A stretch of 64,000 nucleotides of DNA from Mycolicibacterium austroafricanum (GCF_902705885.1 NZ_CACSIP010000067.1:124001-188000); one strand, 5' to 3'; shown: positions 25,181-33,053, counted from the first letter of the stretch. The notes: generated by a model not told the origin, from the sequence alone. Numbers and translations are program-made.

Positions 25181-26419
25181 TCAATCCCAGACCACGTCAA
25201 GTCTCGATGGCGAGCGAAACATGGTGCCGGTGATGAAGGGCGCTGGAGCATCGGGGTCCAGTCGAAGGCCTGGCAACTCGTCGAGCAGGGCATTGAAGAT
25301 CTTCATGCTCTCCAATCGAGCCAGGTGCATTCCCAAGCACACATGCGCACCGTGCGCGAAACCGATGTGTGGCTTGCGCTCCCGAAAGATGTCGAACTGC
25401 TCTGCGTCGCGCCAACGGCTTTCGTCGTGGTTGGCGCTACCCAGGCTGAGCATCATGGTCGCCCCCGCGGGAATGTGCACTCCGCAAAGCTCGGTATCGC
25501 AGGTGACCTCCCGCATGAAGTTCAACAGCGGGGTCTCCCAGCGAATACCCTCCTCAATGGCCTGCGGCAACAGACTTCGGTCAGTTCGCACCGCCTCGAG
25601 CTGATCCGGGTGCGTCAGCAACGCGAATGCCAGGCTTGCCGTGGAACGCGAGGTGGTCTCCGCCCCGGCAGGCAACAGGTTTCTCATGAAGCCGTAGATC
25701 TGCTCGTCGGACATCTTCATACCGTCGACCTCAGCCGCAGCCAGAATCGAGACCATGTCGTCCTGCGGCGACCTCCGCTTTTCGGCCAGGATGTCGACGA
25801 AGTAGTCCTTCATCTGCGCCGAGGCCGTCATCGCGGCCTCCATGTCGGCACGAAACCCCAGCATGTCGATTGCCAGACGATGGAACCACAGAACGTCGGC
25901 CTCCGGTAGTCCCAACAGCGCAGCGATCACCCGCACCGGGATCGGCATGAATACCGCGTCGACCAGATCTGCGCGCTTGTCAGCCTTGAACTTCGCGATG
26001 GTCTGATCCACCAGAGGACCGACAAGTTCACCATCCCATCTCTTCATCGATGAGCGGGCGAAGGCGAACTCGTGCAACTTTCGGTACACGGCGTGCTCGG
26101 GCTCTTGCATCTCGAGAATCGTCGGTCCCTGCAGTGGACGCACGATGTCCTCGTAGCACCGCGTGCTGAACGTGATGTTGTCGGTGAATACCGCCTTGAC
26201 CGCGTCGAACGAGTACGCCGTGAACGTCTGCGGCCCCACGTCCGGGTTGCCGACCAGACCCATCTCCGGCCAGCCCGGGTGCACCGGCGACTGCGCGCGC
26301 AGTTCCTTCAGCAGCGGATACGGGGAGGCGTCGCCGTCTGCTCCCATTCCCGCATTGAACTTGTCCTGCGCATCCCGGATGCTCTGCTCGAGCTCCTCCA
26401 CGGTTGGCGATTCCACCAT
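25181..26419 (-). CDS. Cytochrome P450 heading a five-gene operon
   Basis: 412 residues from ATG 26419, chosen because GAGGGG lies 7 nt upstream; a GTG at 26434 is the alternative. The haem loop FAHGAHVCLGMHLARLES is near residue 345. The I-helix LLPAGAETTSRSTASLA and the K-helix EEGIRWE (ExxR) are intact. The start is 31 bp from two tandem operator-like sites (26451-26494), and a -10-like TATGTT lies inside the first. Co-directional downstream genes are a DapB-fold dehydrogenase, an SDR, an unknown beta-rich protein and an esterase. It is therefore the likely first step of a TetR-controlled pathway. Confidence 0.95.
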   Translation of the reverse strand: MVESPTVEELEQSIRDAQDKFNAGMGADGDASPYPLLKELRAQSPVHPGWPEMGLVGNPDVGPQTFTAYSFDAVKAVFTDNITFSTRCYEDIVRPLQGPTILEMQEPEHAVYRKLHEFAFARSSMKRWDGELVGPLVDQTIAKFKADKRADLVDAVFMPIPVRVIAALLGLPEADVLWFHRLAIDMLGFRADMEAAMTASAQMKDYFVDILAEKRRSPQDDMVSILAAAEVDGMKMSDEQIYGFMRNLLPAGAETTSRSTASLAFALLTHPDQLEAVRTDRSLLPQAIEEGIRWETPLLNFMREVTCDTELCGVHIPAGATMMLSLGSANHDESRWRDAEQFDIFRERKPHIGFAHGAHVCLGMHLARLESMKIFNALLDELPGLRLDPDAPAPFITGTMFRSPSRLDVVWD

Positions 26420-26450
26420 GCGACGACCCCTCACTACTTCACAACACGAT

Positions 26451-26472
26451 CAACATACACCCTGGTGGTTGC
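26451..26472. promoter_or_regulatory. Operator-like site 1 of the TetR regulon
   Basis: The core AACATACACCCTGGTGGTT at 26452-26470 starts AACATACA and ends GGTT like the two other copies in the window. It agrees with site 2 at 15 of 19 positions. Read on the minus strand its left end is TATGTT, a TANNNT -10 box for the P450 gene. It abuts site 2 with no gap. Confidence 0.6.
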
Positions 26473-26494
26473 AAACATACATCATGTAGGTTGG
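26473..26494. promoter_or_regulatory. Operator-like site 2 of the TetR regulon
   Basis: The core AACATACATCATGTAGGTT at 26474-26492 fits the dyad AACnTnCATnATGnAnGTT without mismatch. It differs from the site in front of the TetR gene at only 2 of 19 positions. Its right end TAGGTT can act as the -10 box of the plus-strand dehydrogenase at 26544. The two tandem sites are 22 bp apart, two helical turns. Confidence 0.7.
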
Positions 26495-26543
26495 CACATT
26501 GGGCATGTTGAAGGCCCTCGAAAGCACAACCAGGAGTGTTCGA

Positions 26544-27635
26544 TTGACGATTCGAGTGGCACAGTGGGCGACGGGCGCAGTCGGACGTGCAGCGCTGCGG
26601 GAGCTGATCGAGAATCCAGGTTTCCAGTTGGTCGGAGTGCTGGTCTACGACCCTGAGAAAGACGGTCTCGATGCCGGTGCACTCTGCGGACTTCCGCCGA
26701 CGACGGGTGTCCGGGCCACCACCGACAAGGACGTGATCCTGACCTCGGGCGCCCAGGTCGTCGTCCACGCGGCGAGCAAAGCGCACGCAGTCGAAACGAA
26801 CGCCGAGGACATCTGCCGGATGCTCGCGGCCGGGATCGACGTGATCAGCACGACGTCGTACAACCACCTGCCCACCTACGGCACAGCCACCGCCGCAGCC
26901 TTCGTCGACGCATGCCGGACCGGGAACTCCCGTTTCCACGCCGCCGGCGAGAATCCGGGCTTCATGTTCGAGCGCTTGGTCGCCACCGTCACCGGGTTGA
27001 GCAAGACCATCGACCGCATCGACCTCTATGAGGCCACCGATGTCTCGGCCGTCGACAGTCGGCCGATGTTGGTCGACCTGATGGGCATGGGCCGTCCCCC
27101 GGCGGACGTCAACGTCGACTCGCCGATCATCAAGAAATTGGACATGGCGTACCGGCAGGCGCTCAACGCCACCGCCGACGTGCTCGGCATCGAGTTGACA
27201 CACATCGACGTCGCGGTGGAGTGCACCACGCTGCCCTACCCCATCGAGGTCAAGGCCGGCGTGATCGACCCGGGAACCGTTGTAGGTCAGCGGTTCTCAT
27301 GGACCGGGCACTGGTCGGGTCGTCCGCTGCTGGCTATCCACGAGGAATGGGTGCTCACCCGCGATCTGCCCCAGTGGGGACTCAAGCCACTCGCCCCCGG
27401 GGAGAGAGCCCCGTTGATCCGGGCGGTGATCAAAGGTGTGCCCAGTTTCGAACTTCAGTTGGACGTCGGCTGGGACGACGAACCACCGACCGGTCAGCAT
27501 GCCATGCCGGGGCACCTGATGATCGCGATGAGCGCCGTGCGCGCGATTCCCTACGTCCGCGAGCAGAGCGCGGGGATCGTCTCCGCCCCGGTGTTCGGCG
27601 CGATTCAGCTAACCGCTGACGCCGACCGCACGTGA
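26544..27635 (+). CDS. 2,4-Diaminopentanoate dehydrogenase-like oxidoreductase (paralog 4)
   Basis: 363 residues from TTG 26544. The TTG is preferred because AGGAG at 26532-26536 is correctly spaced and gives MTIRVAQWATGAVGRAALREL, collinear with the paralogs; upstream TTG/ATG codons at 26499 and 26505 have no ribosome site. Landmarks are LVGVLVYDPEKDGLDAGALCG, GIDVISTTSYNHLPTYG, DLYEATDVSAVDSRPMLVDLMGMG, and SAVRAIPYVREQSAGIVSAPVFG. The promoter lies in tandem operator sites shared with the divergent P450. The 3' end overlaps the convergent binding-protein gene by 27 bp. Confidence 0.86.
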   Translation: MTIRVAQWATGAVGRAALRELIENPGFQLVGVLVYDPEKDGLDAGALCGLPPTTGVRATTDKDVILTSGAQVVVHAASKAHAVETNAEDICRMLAAGIDVISTTSYNHLPTYGTATAAAFVDACRTGNSRFHAAGENPGFMFERLVATVTGLSKTIDRIDLYEATDVSAVDSRPMLVDLMGMGRPPADVNVDSPIIKKLDMAYRQALNATADVLGIELTHIDVAVECTTLPYPIEVKAGVIDPGTVVGQRFSWTGHWSGRPLLAIHEEWVLTRDLPQWGLKPLAPGERAPLIRAVIKGVPSFELQLDVGWDDEPPTGQHAMPGHLMIAMSAVRAIPYVREQSAGIVSAPVFGAIQLTADADRT

Positions 27636-28751
27636 GATGTTGTCGCTGGGCACTGCGTGGAAAACATGTCCGGAGCCATCCGGGAGCACCCGTCTCGCGA
27701 CCAGATAGTCACTGCCCAGCCACCCCTGGCGGATGAAGCGGCCGAACCGCAAGAATGTCCCGGGTGCGCCGCTGGCCGCCGGAATCAGCTTGACCTGCTC
27801 GATCCCCTGTTTGACGCCTCCGCCGGTCAACGGCCGCGCCCCGGCCAGACCCCGGACGATCACCGTAGCCGCATCGTGGGCGAGCCCCGGCATCGAGTGA
27901 CCCGGCCGTCGGCCGTATCGCGCCTCGAACCGATCGAGAAAGGCTTGCCCCACCGGGTTGCGCTCGTCGTAGCTGTCGAGGCCGATCCAGCCTGCGAGCT
28001 GGCGCATCCACTCCGCATTGATGTGCGCCATTTCGAAGGCGGTCGTGGTGTAGCGCGGCGGATCCCAGCCGGCGGCGAGCAACGCATCGGTGAATCCCCA
28101 GAGCCCGTGGCCGAATCCGACGTGGACCAGTGCATCCGGTTCTGCCGCTCGCAGCCGGTTGACGACGTCGACCTTGTCCGCCTCCACCTGCGGAATCATC
28201 TCCGTCGCCACGACAGTCAAACCCGCCGCCGCGTAGGCCTTCTCGGCAAACGACAGGTATTCCTTGCCGATCAGAGACGCCTCGTACGCGATGGCGATGC
28301 GCGACCTGCCGTCGCCCAGCATGACGGCCGCCAGCATCACCGGTTCCTCGGCCATCGAACCGTTGTTCAATGCGAAACACCATTCCCCCAGTGCGCCCTC
28401 CGAGCCGGAAAGGGTGATGATCGGCGTCCGCGCCGTTGCGTCGACATGAGGACGCAACGGCACCACGCTGTCGGAGATCCATGGGCCGAAGATGGCCAGG
28501 CACCCCTCCCCCACAAGTTCGTCGAACGCCCGTTCCACGGCGTCGTAAGTCCCGTTGGGCAGGCCTATCACGTTGCGCTGGACCAGTTCCACCGGTCGAT
28601 CGATTCTTCCGGCCGCGAGCGCTTCGTCGATGACGAGCCGGATCGCATCGATGGTGTCGTTGTCGGCGTTGCCCATCGTCGGATAGTCGTTGAGCAAACC
28701 GACTTTCAGGGGGGCGACCGAACCGTATGCGCGAACCTCGTTGTCAGCCAT
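27609..28751 (-). CDS. Periplasmic-binding-fold protein without signal peptide
   Basis: 380 residues of the leucine/isoleucine/valine-binding type (Peripla_BP_6). LKVGLLNDYPTMGNADNDTIDAIRLVIDEALAAGRI, LVGEGCLAIFGPWISDSV, PIITLSGSEG and FDRFEARYGRRPGHSMPGLAHDAATVIVRGL are typical. No signal peptide or lipobox precedes the domain (MADNEVRAYGSVAP). A TATGTT -10 box ends 6 nt before ATG 28751, so a leaderless mRNA starting at this ATG is likely and an upstream export signal is unlikely. No ABC permease or ATPase gene is near. The protein may bind a ligand in the cytoplasm, as amide-binding sensors such as AmiC do. It is divergent from the TetR gene and shares its operator. Confidence 0.85.
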   Translation of the reverse strand: MADNEVRAYGSVAPLKVGLLNDYPTMGNADNDTIDAIRLVIDEALAAGRIDRPVELVQRNVIGLPNGTYDAVERAFDELVGEGCLAIFGPWISDSVVPLRPHVDATARTPIITLSGSEGALGEWCFALNNGSMAEEPVMLAAVMLGDGRSRIAIAYEASLIGKEYLSFAEKAYAAAGLTVVATEMIPQVEADKVDVVNRLRAAEPDALVHVGFGHGLWGFTDALLAAGWDPPRYTTTAFEMAHINAEWMRQLAGWIGLDSYDERNPVGQAFLDRFEARYGRRPGHSMPGLAHDAATVIVRGLAGARPLTGGGVKQGIEQVKLIPAASGAPGTFLRFGRFIRQGWLGSDYLVARRVLPDGSGHVFHAVPSDNISRAVGVSG

Positions 28752-28756
28752 GTTCG

Positions 28757-28778
28757 CAACATACATGATGAAGGTTGC
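28757..28778. promoter_or_regulatory. Operator-like site 3 between the binding protein and TetR genes
   Basis: The core AACATACATGATGAAGGTT at 28758-28776 fits AACnTnCATnATGnAnGTT. The dyad extends to GCAAC/GTTGC at 28756-28778. On the minus strand TATGTT (28763-28758) is a -10 box 6 nt from ATG 28751. On the plus strand the site abuts TACGAT at 28779. A bound repressor would block both promoters. Confidence 0.72.
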
Positions 28779-28784
28779 TACGAT
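28779..28784 (+). promoter_or_regulatory. -10 box of the TetR gene (TACGAT), predicted leaderless
   Basis: TACGAT fits TANNNT and ends 6 nt before ATG 28791. It touches the right edge of operator site 3, which predicts autoregulation of the TetR gene. Confidence 0.55.
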
Positions 28785-28790
28785 GTGGCG

Positions 28791-29423
28791 ATGGCCAAGC
28801 GGGGCGGCACCGACCACGAGCGACGCGAACGCGGCGACCAGACCCGCCGCGACCTCATCGACGCTGGTCGTGCGTTGTTCGTTGCCCACGGGTACTTCCA
28901 CACCAGCATCGGGGATCTGGTCACCAGATCCGGGGTGGGCACCCGCGGGGCCTTCTATCACCACTTCAAAGACAAAGCGGAGCTTTTCCGGGCGGTTTTC
29001 GAGGAAGTGGAAAGCGACCTCACCCTGAGGGCGCTGGCCTCGCCGCCACCGGGCGCCGATCCCTGGGAGCGGCTCAGCCGTGGCCTGCACAGCTTCCTGG
29101 AAGCAGCTCTGGAACCCGAGGTTCAGCGAATCATGCTGCTCGACGGACCGGTAATACTCGGATGGCAGGCGGTGCGCGCAATTCAGGAGCGCAACAGTAT
29201 CGCGCTGATCCAGGAGAAGGTCGGCGAGGCGATCTCCCAGGGAATCATCGAGGATCAACCTGTCAGCGAACTGACGCACATCCTCGTGGCCGCAGTGGAG
29301 GAGGCGGCGCTGCTGGTGGCCCACGCACCGGACCCCGTCGGGGCGCGCCAACGTGCCGCTGGAATCCTCGACCGCCTACTGCTGAGCTTTGCACCGGCAA
29401 CGCGAAAAGCGCTGCGCCGCTGA
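28791..29423 (+). CDS. TetR-family transcriptional regulator
   Basis: 210 residues. The N-terminal DNA-binding domain is RDLIDAGRALFVAHGYFHTSIGDLVTRSGVGTRGAFYHHFKDKAELFRAVF (residues 20-70) with the recognition helix around GTRGAFYHHF. The remainder is a helical ligand domain ending LLLSFAPATRKALRR. The leaderless-type promoter abuts operator site 3. The same 19-bp sequence occurs twice in front of the P450/dehydrogenase pair at 26.4-26.5 kb. The regulator therefore probably represses itself, the binding protein, paralog 4 and the five-gene operon 26419-20849. The inducer is unknown and could be the pathway substrate or its CoA ester. Confidence 0.93.
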   Translation: MAKRGGTDHERRERGDQTRRDLIDAGRALFVAHGYFHTSIGDLVTRSGVGTRGAFYHHFKDKAELFRAVFEEVESDLTLRALASPPPGADPWERLSRGLHSFLEAALEPEVQRIMLLDGPVILGWQAVRAIQERNSIALIQEKVGEAISQGIIEDQPVSELTHILVAAVEEAALLVAHAPDPVGARQRAAGILDRLLLSFAPATRKALRR

Positions 29424-29466
29424 TGTCTATCCGCCGCCGCGAGATCGTCATCGCCCTCTCGGAAAT

Positions 29467-29491
29467 CAGTATTTTCAGTTTTTGCATACTG
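29467..29491. promoter_or_regulatory. Inverted repeat upstream of an SDR promoter
   Basis: CAGTAT (29467-29472) and ATACTG (29486-29491) are exact inverted copies, 19 bp start to start. A -10 box TATAGT lies at 29498-29503, and the AAGGAG ribosome site at 29531 precedes ATG 29541. The repeat overlaps the -35 region and may be an operator. Confidence 0.35.
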
Positions 29492-29540
29492 TGCCTCTAT
29501 AGTCTTGATAGCTTTGCCTCTACCCGGCGCAAGGAGCCTC

Positions 29541-30356
29541 ATGCCCCCCTCTGACGAGCGATCCCGAATATCAGACGATCCCTCGATCCGGGTCGCCGTC
29601 GTCGGCGCATCGGCCGGCCTCGGCCGGTGCATCGGCATCGGTCTGGCCGCGAAGGGCGCGCGAGTCGCCTTCATGGCCCGTCGGAAGGACCGGCTCGAGA
29701 ATGCGGCCAAGGAAGCGGGAAACAACGCGGCCGCGGTCGCGTGCGACGTCACCGACGAGAGCAGTTGTCAACGTGCCTTCGCAGAGGTGGCCGACACGTT
29801 CGGCGGTTTGGACGCACTCGTGTACACGACCGGGATGGGCGTCTTGGCGCCACTGGCCGACGTGACCGCCGAGCAGTGGGCGCAACTGTTCGCCACCAAT
29901 GTCACCGGCGCTTCGCTGGTGACCGCTGCCGCTGCACCGCACCTGGCGGCGAACGCCGGGACGGCCGTGTATCTGTCCTCGCTGAGCGCGTCGTACTCCA
30001 CACCATGGCCGCTGCTGGGTGCCTACGCGGTCAGCAAGGCTGCGCTGGACAAACTCGTCGAGGCGTGGCGAATCGAGCACCCCAATATCGGCTTCACGCG
30101 GCTGGCGGTCGGCGACAGCTTCGGCGGCAGCGGCGACTCACAGACAGAGTTCAACAAGACTTGGGATCCCGCCGCGCTGGACACCGCCATCCGATTCTGG
30201 ATGGAGCACGGCTACATGCAGGGCGGACTCGTTGATGCCGACCACCTCGCCGAGGTGGTCCATTCCGTGCTCCGTTGCGGCAACAGCAGTTTCATCCCCT
30301 ACTTGACCTTGGCTCCGCGACCGGCGGATGCGGTGAAGGAACTTCGACAGTGGTGA
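29541..30356 (+). CDS. SDR family oxidoreductase
   Basis: 271 residues. VAVVGASAGLGRCIGIGLAAKGARVAFMARRKDRL is the NADP-type cofactor motif. YTTGMGV replaces NAG, and SSLSASYSTPWPLLGAYAVSKAALDKL carries Ser, Tyr and Lys. The C-terminal half (LAVGDSFGGSGDSQTEFNKTW) is atypical and shared in style with the SDR at 17141, its paralog. ATG 29541 has AAGGAG 4 nt upstream. It is followed after 13 bp by the aldehyde dehydrogenase and then by the NDMA-type alcohol dehydrogenase, so three oxidoreductases form one plus-strand unit (29541-33042). Confidence 0.88.
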   Translation: MPPSDERSRISDDPSIRVAVVGASAGLGRCIGIGLAAKGARVAFMARRKDRLENAAKEAGNNAAAVACDVTDESSCQRAFAEVADTFGGLDALVYTTGMGVLAPLADVTAEQWAQLFATNVTGASLVTAAAAPHLAANAGTAVYLSSLSASYSTPWPLLGAYAVSKAALDKLVEAWRIEHPNIGFTRLAVGDSFGGSGDSQTEFNKTWDPAALDTAIRFWMEHGYMQGGLVDADHLAEVVHSVLRCGNSSFIPYLTLAPRPADAVKELRQW

Positions 30357-30369
30357 AGGACGTCAACCC

Positions 30370-31839
30370 GTGACACACGAATCTCGAATGCTCATCGACG
30401 GCAAGCTCGTCGAGTCGGAATCAGGACGGCAGTTCGACAACGTCAACCCTGCCACCGAGGAAGTGATGGGCGGTGCGGCAGACGGTACTCGGGCCGACAT
30501 GGAGCGAGCCGTTGCGGCGGCACGGCACGCCTTCGATCACACGGACTGGTCACGCGACGGTGAGGCCAGAGCTGCCGGGCTCCGGCAGTTGCAGGCTGCA
30601 CTGGAGGCCGAGCGCGAAGAACTGCGTAGTGAGCTCGTCGCGGAGGTGGGCTGTCCCGTACTGAGCACCTACGGGCCCCAGCTCGACGTCCCCCTCAACG
30701 AAGCGTTGACCTGGCCGGCCGACATGATCAGCCAGTTCCCTTGGAAGCGGTCGCTGCCCGACAAGGACGCATTCGGCATGGGAACGCCCGCCGCGCGCGA
30801 GGTCTGGAAGGAACCGATCGGGGTCGTCGGTGTCATCGCACCCTGGAATTTCCCGTTCGAGATCATCCTGAACAAGATCGGCCCGATACTGGCGATGGGC
30901 AACACGTGCGTGCTCAAGCCGGCTCCGGATACGCCGTGGAACGCCACCCGGATCGGCAGGATCATCGCCGAGAACACCGACATTCCGCCGGGGGTGATCA
31001 ACATCGTCACCTCCTCGGACCACCTGGCCGGCGAGGTGCTGTCGACCTCACCGCTGGTTGACATGGTTGCCTTCACCGGCTCGACGGCCACCGGTCGCCG
31101 GGTGATGCAGGCGGCCGCACAGACGATCAAACCGACGTTCCTGGAACTCGGCGGCAAATCCGTGTATCTGGTGCTCGAAGACGACGGTGATCTCAAGGCC
31201 TCGATCGCCGGGAGTGCGTTCATCTCGATGCATGCCGGTCAGGGCTGCGCCATGCCCACCCGCCTGCTGGTGCCGAACTCGCGCTACGAAGAAGCCGTCG
31301 AGATCGTGAAGGTCGCGATGGAGCGCAACAAGTACGGCGACCCGACCGATCCGTCCGTGCTGCAGGGCCCCCAGGTGTCCAAGAGGCAGCAGGAACGGGT
31401 ACTGGGTTACATCGAGAAGGGCAAGCAAGAGGGTGCTCGCCTGGTTACCGGCGGCAGCGTTCCCAAGCACCTGCCCAAGGGTTACTACGTCGAACCCACG
31501 GTGTTCGCCGACGTCGACAATCGGATGACCATCGCCCAGGAGGAGATCTTCGGCCCGGTGCTGTCGGTGATCGGTTTCGACGACGACGACGACGCCGTCC
31601 GGATTGCCAACGACTCGATCTACGGACTCTCCGGTGTCCTGTTCGCCAGCGACCTGGATCGGGCGAAGGCCGTCGCCGGCCGCATTCGTACCGGCACGCT
31701 CGGCATCAACGGCGGCCTCTGGTACGGCGCCGACGCGCCGTTCGGCGGCTACAAACAATCTGGCATCGGACGGCAGTGCGGAATCGAGGGCTTGGAGATC
31801 TTCACCGAGACCAAGACCGTCGGCTGGCCGGCCTCCTGA
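30370..31839 (+). CDS. Aldehyde dehydrogenase
   Basis: 489 residues from GTG 30370. This NAD(P)-dependent family oxidises aldehydes to acids. The oxyanion Asn lies in VIAPWNFPFE. Cofactor contacts are in TGSTATGRRVM, the general base Glu in FLELGGKS near residue 260, and the catalytic Cys in GQGCAMPTR near residue 295. EEIFGPVLSVIGFDDDDDAVRIANDSIYGLSG closes the fold. All key residues are present. In this operon it would take the aldehyde made by the downstream alcohol dehydrogenase and produce the acid that an acyl-CoA synthetase could activate; the chain is inferred from context. Confidence 0.94.
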   Translation: MTHESRMLIDGKLVESESGRQFDNVNPATEEVMGGAADGTRADMERAVAAARHAFDHTDWSRDGEARAAGLRQLQAALEAEREELRSELVAEVGCPVLSTYGPQLDVPLNEALTWPADMISQFPWKRSLPDKDAFGMGTPAAREVWKEPIGVVGVIAPWNFPFEIILNKIGPILAMGNTCVLKPAPDTPWNATRIGRIIAENTDIPPGVINIVTSSDHLAGEVLSTSPLVDMVAFTGSTATGRRVMQAAAQTIKPTFLELGGKSVYLVLEDDGDLKASIAGSAFISMHAGQGCAMPTRLLVPNSRYEEAVEIVKVAMERNKYGDPTDPSVLQGPQVSKRQQERVLGYIEKGKQEGARLVTGGSVPKHLPKGYYVEPTVFADVDNRMTIAQEEIFGPVLSVIGFDDDDDAVRIANDSIYGLSGVLFASDLDRAKAVAGRIRTGTLGINGGLWYGADAPFGGYKQSGIGRQCGIEGLEIFTETKTVGWPAS

Positions 31840-31866
31840 CCCCGTAGCCCAATCGAGGAGACATAC

Positions 31867-33042
31867 ATGAAATCCAGGGCAGCAGTGCTCCGCGGCGTCG
31901 GCATGGACTGGGAGGTCACCGACATCGAGCTCGACGACCCGCGGGCGGGCGAGGTGCTCGTACGGATGGCCTATGCGGGGGTCTGTCACTCCGACGAGCA
32001 CTTCTACACCGGAGACAGCGTGCCGAGCGCGGACATGGAGGAGATGATGCGGGCGGCCGGCGTACCGGTTCCCGAATGGTTTCCGATGCTCGGCGGGCAC
32101 GAAGGTTCCGGCATCGTCGAGCGAGTAGGTCCCGAAGTCCATACTCTCGAACCCGGTGATCACGTCGCGGTGTCGTTCTTCCCGGCCTGCGGCAACTGCC
32201 GGTGGTGCGCCACCGGACACACCTACCTGTGCGACGTCGGTGCGGACATCTACAGCAAGGACATGACGACCGACCACACCCGCCGCCGCCACGTGTCGGG
32301 CCCGGACGGCGTTGAGGACCTGATGGCGATGATGCAGGTCGGCACCTTCTCGGAGTACGTCGTGGCCTCCGAACGCTCGTTGGTCAAGATTCACGACTGG
32401 ATCCCGCTGGAGGCTGCATCGCTGGTGTCGTGTGGCGTCACAACGGGTTTCGGGTCCGGCTCTGTCGCCGCGGGGACCGAACCGGGCGACACCGTGGTCG
32501 TCGTGGGAGTCGGCGGGATCGGCATGAACGCCGTGCAGGGCGCAAAGGTGGCCGGCGCCAAGCACATCGTGGCCGTGGATCCGAACGAATTCAAACGCTC
32601 GATCGCCCCGGCCTTCGGTGCCACGCACACGGCGACCGACGCCGGCGCTGCCCTCGAACTGGTGAAGGAACTGACCTGGGGGGTGATGGCCGACCGCGTG
32701 GTGTTGACGCCCGGTGTCGTGCCGACCGACATGGTGATGGTCGCAATGATGTTGCTGCGCAAGGGCGGCACCTGCGTGCTCACCGGAATGACCAAGGTGA
32801 GCGACATGATGGTGCCGATGAGCCTGCCCGACATGGTCAGCTCCTGCAAGACTCTCAAGGGAGTGCTCTACGGCGGGATGAACCCCCGCGATGCTATGCC
32901 CAAGCTGCTGTCGATGTACGAGGCCGGCACCATCAAGCTCGACGAGCTCGTCACGCAGAAGTACAAGCTCGACGACATCAACGAAGCGATGCGGGATCTG
33001 CGCGCCGGCAACAACATTCGTGGTGTCATCGCGTTCGAATAG
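31867..33042 (+). CDS. NDMA-dependent (mycofactocin-linked) zinc alcohol dehydrogenase
   Basis: 391 residues. The sequence follows the NDMA-dependent alcohol dehydrogenase family: KSRAAVLRGVGMDWEVTDIEL, GVCHSDEHFYTGD (catalytic zinc Cys), GGHEGSGIVERVG (His/Glu), a structural-zinc loop starting CGNCRWC, GTFSEYVV, GVGGIGMNAVQGAKVAGAKHIVAVDPNEFKR and a LRAGNNIRGVIAFE ending. Members hold NADH tightly and pass electrons to mycofactocin or, in vitro, to nitrosodimethylaniline. A 17-residue segment after TGDSVPSA (DMEEMMRAAGVPVPEWF) looks like an insertion. GAGGAG precedes ATG 31867. It is the last gene of its operon; the convergent TetR gene ends 11 bp away. Confidence 0.9.
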   Translation: MKSRAAVLRGVGMDWEVTDIELDDPRAGEVLVRMAYAGVCHSDEHFYTGDSVPSADMEEMMRAAGVPVPEWFPMLGGHEGSGIVERVGPEVHTLEPGDHVAVSFFPACGNCRWCATGHTYLCDVGADIYSKDMTTDHTRRRHVSGPDGVEDLMAMMQVGTFSEYVVASERSLVKIHDWIPLEAASLVSCGVTTGFGSGSVAAGTEPGDTVVVVGVGGIGMNAVQGAKVAGAKHIVAVDPNEFKRSIAPAFGATHTATDAGAALELVKELTWGVMADRVVLTPGVVPTDMVMVAMMLLRKGGTCVLTGMTKVSDMMVPMSLPDMVSSCKTLKGVLYGGMNPRDAMPKLLSMYEAGTIKLDELVTQKYKLDDINEAMRDLRAGNNIRGVIAFE

Positions 33043-33053
33043 CCACCATGCAG

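Noticed and set aside
3008..26419. Cholesterol ring-degradation cluster (kst/hsa type)
   Set aside because: No KshA/B, HsaA-D, KstD or Mce genes are present; P450 and SDR richness alone does not identify the substrate.
30669..31223. 184-codon minus-strand frame
   Set aside because: Antisense shadow inside the aldehyde dehydrogenase gene.
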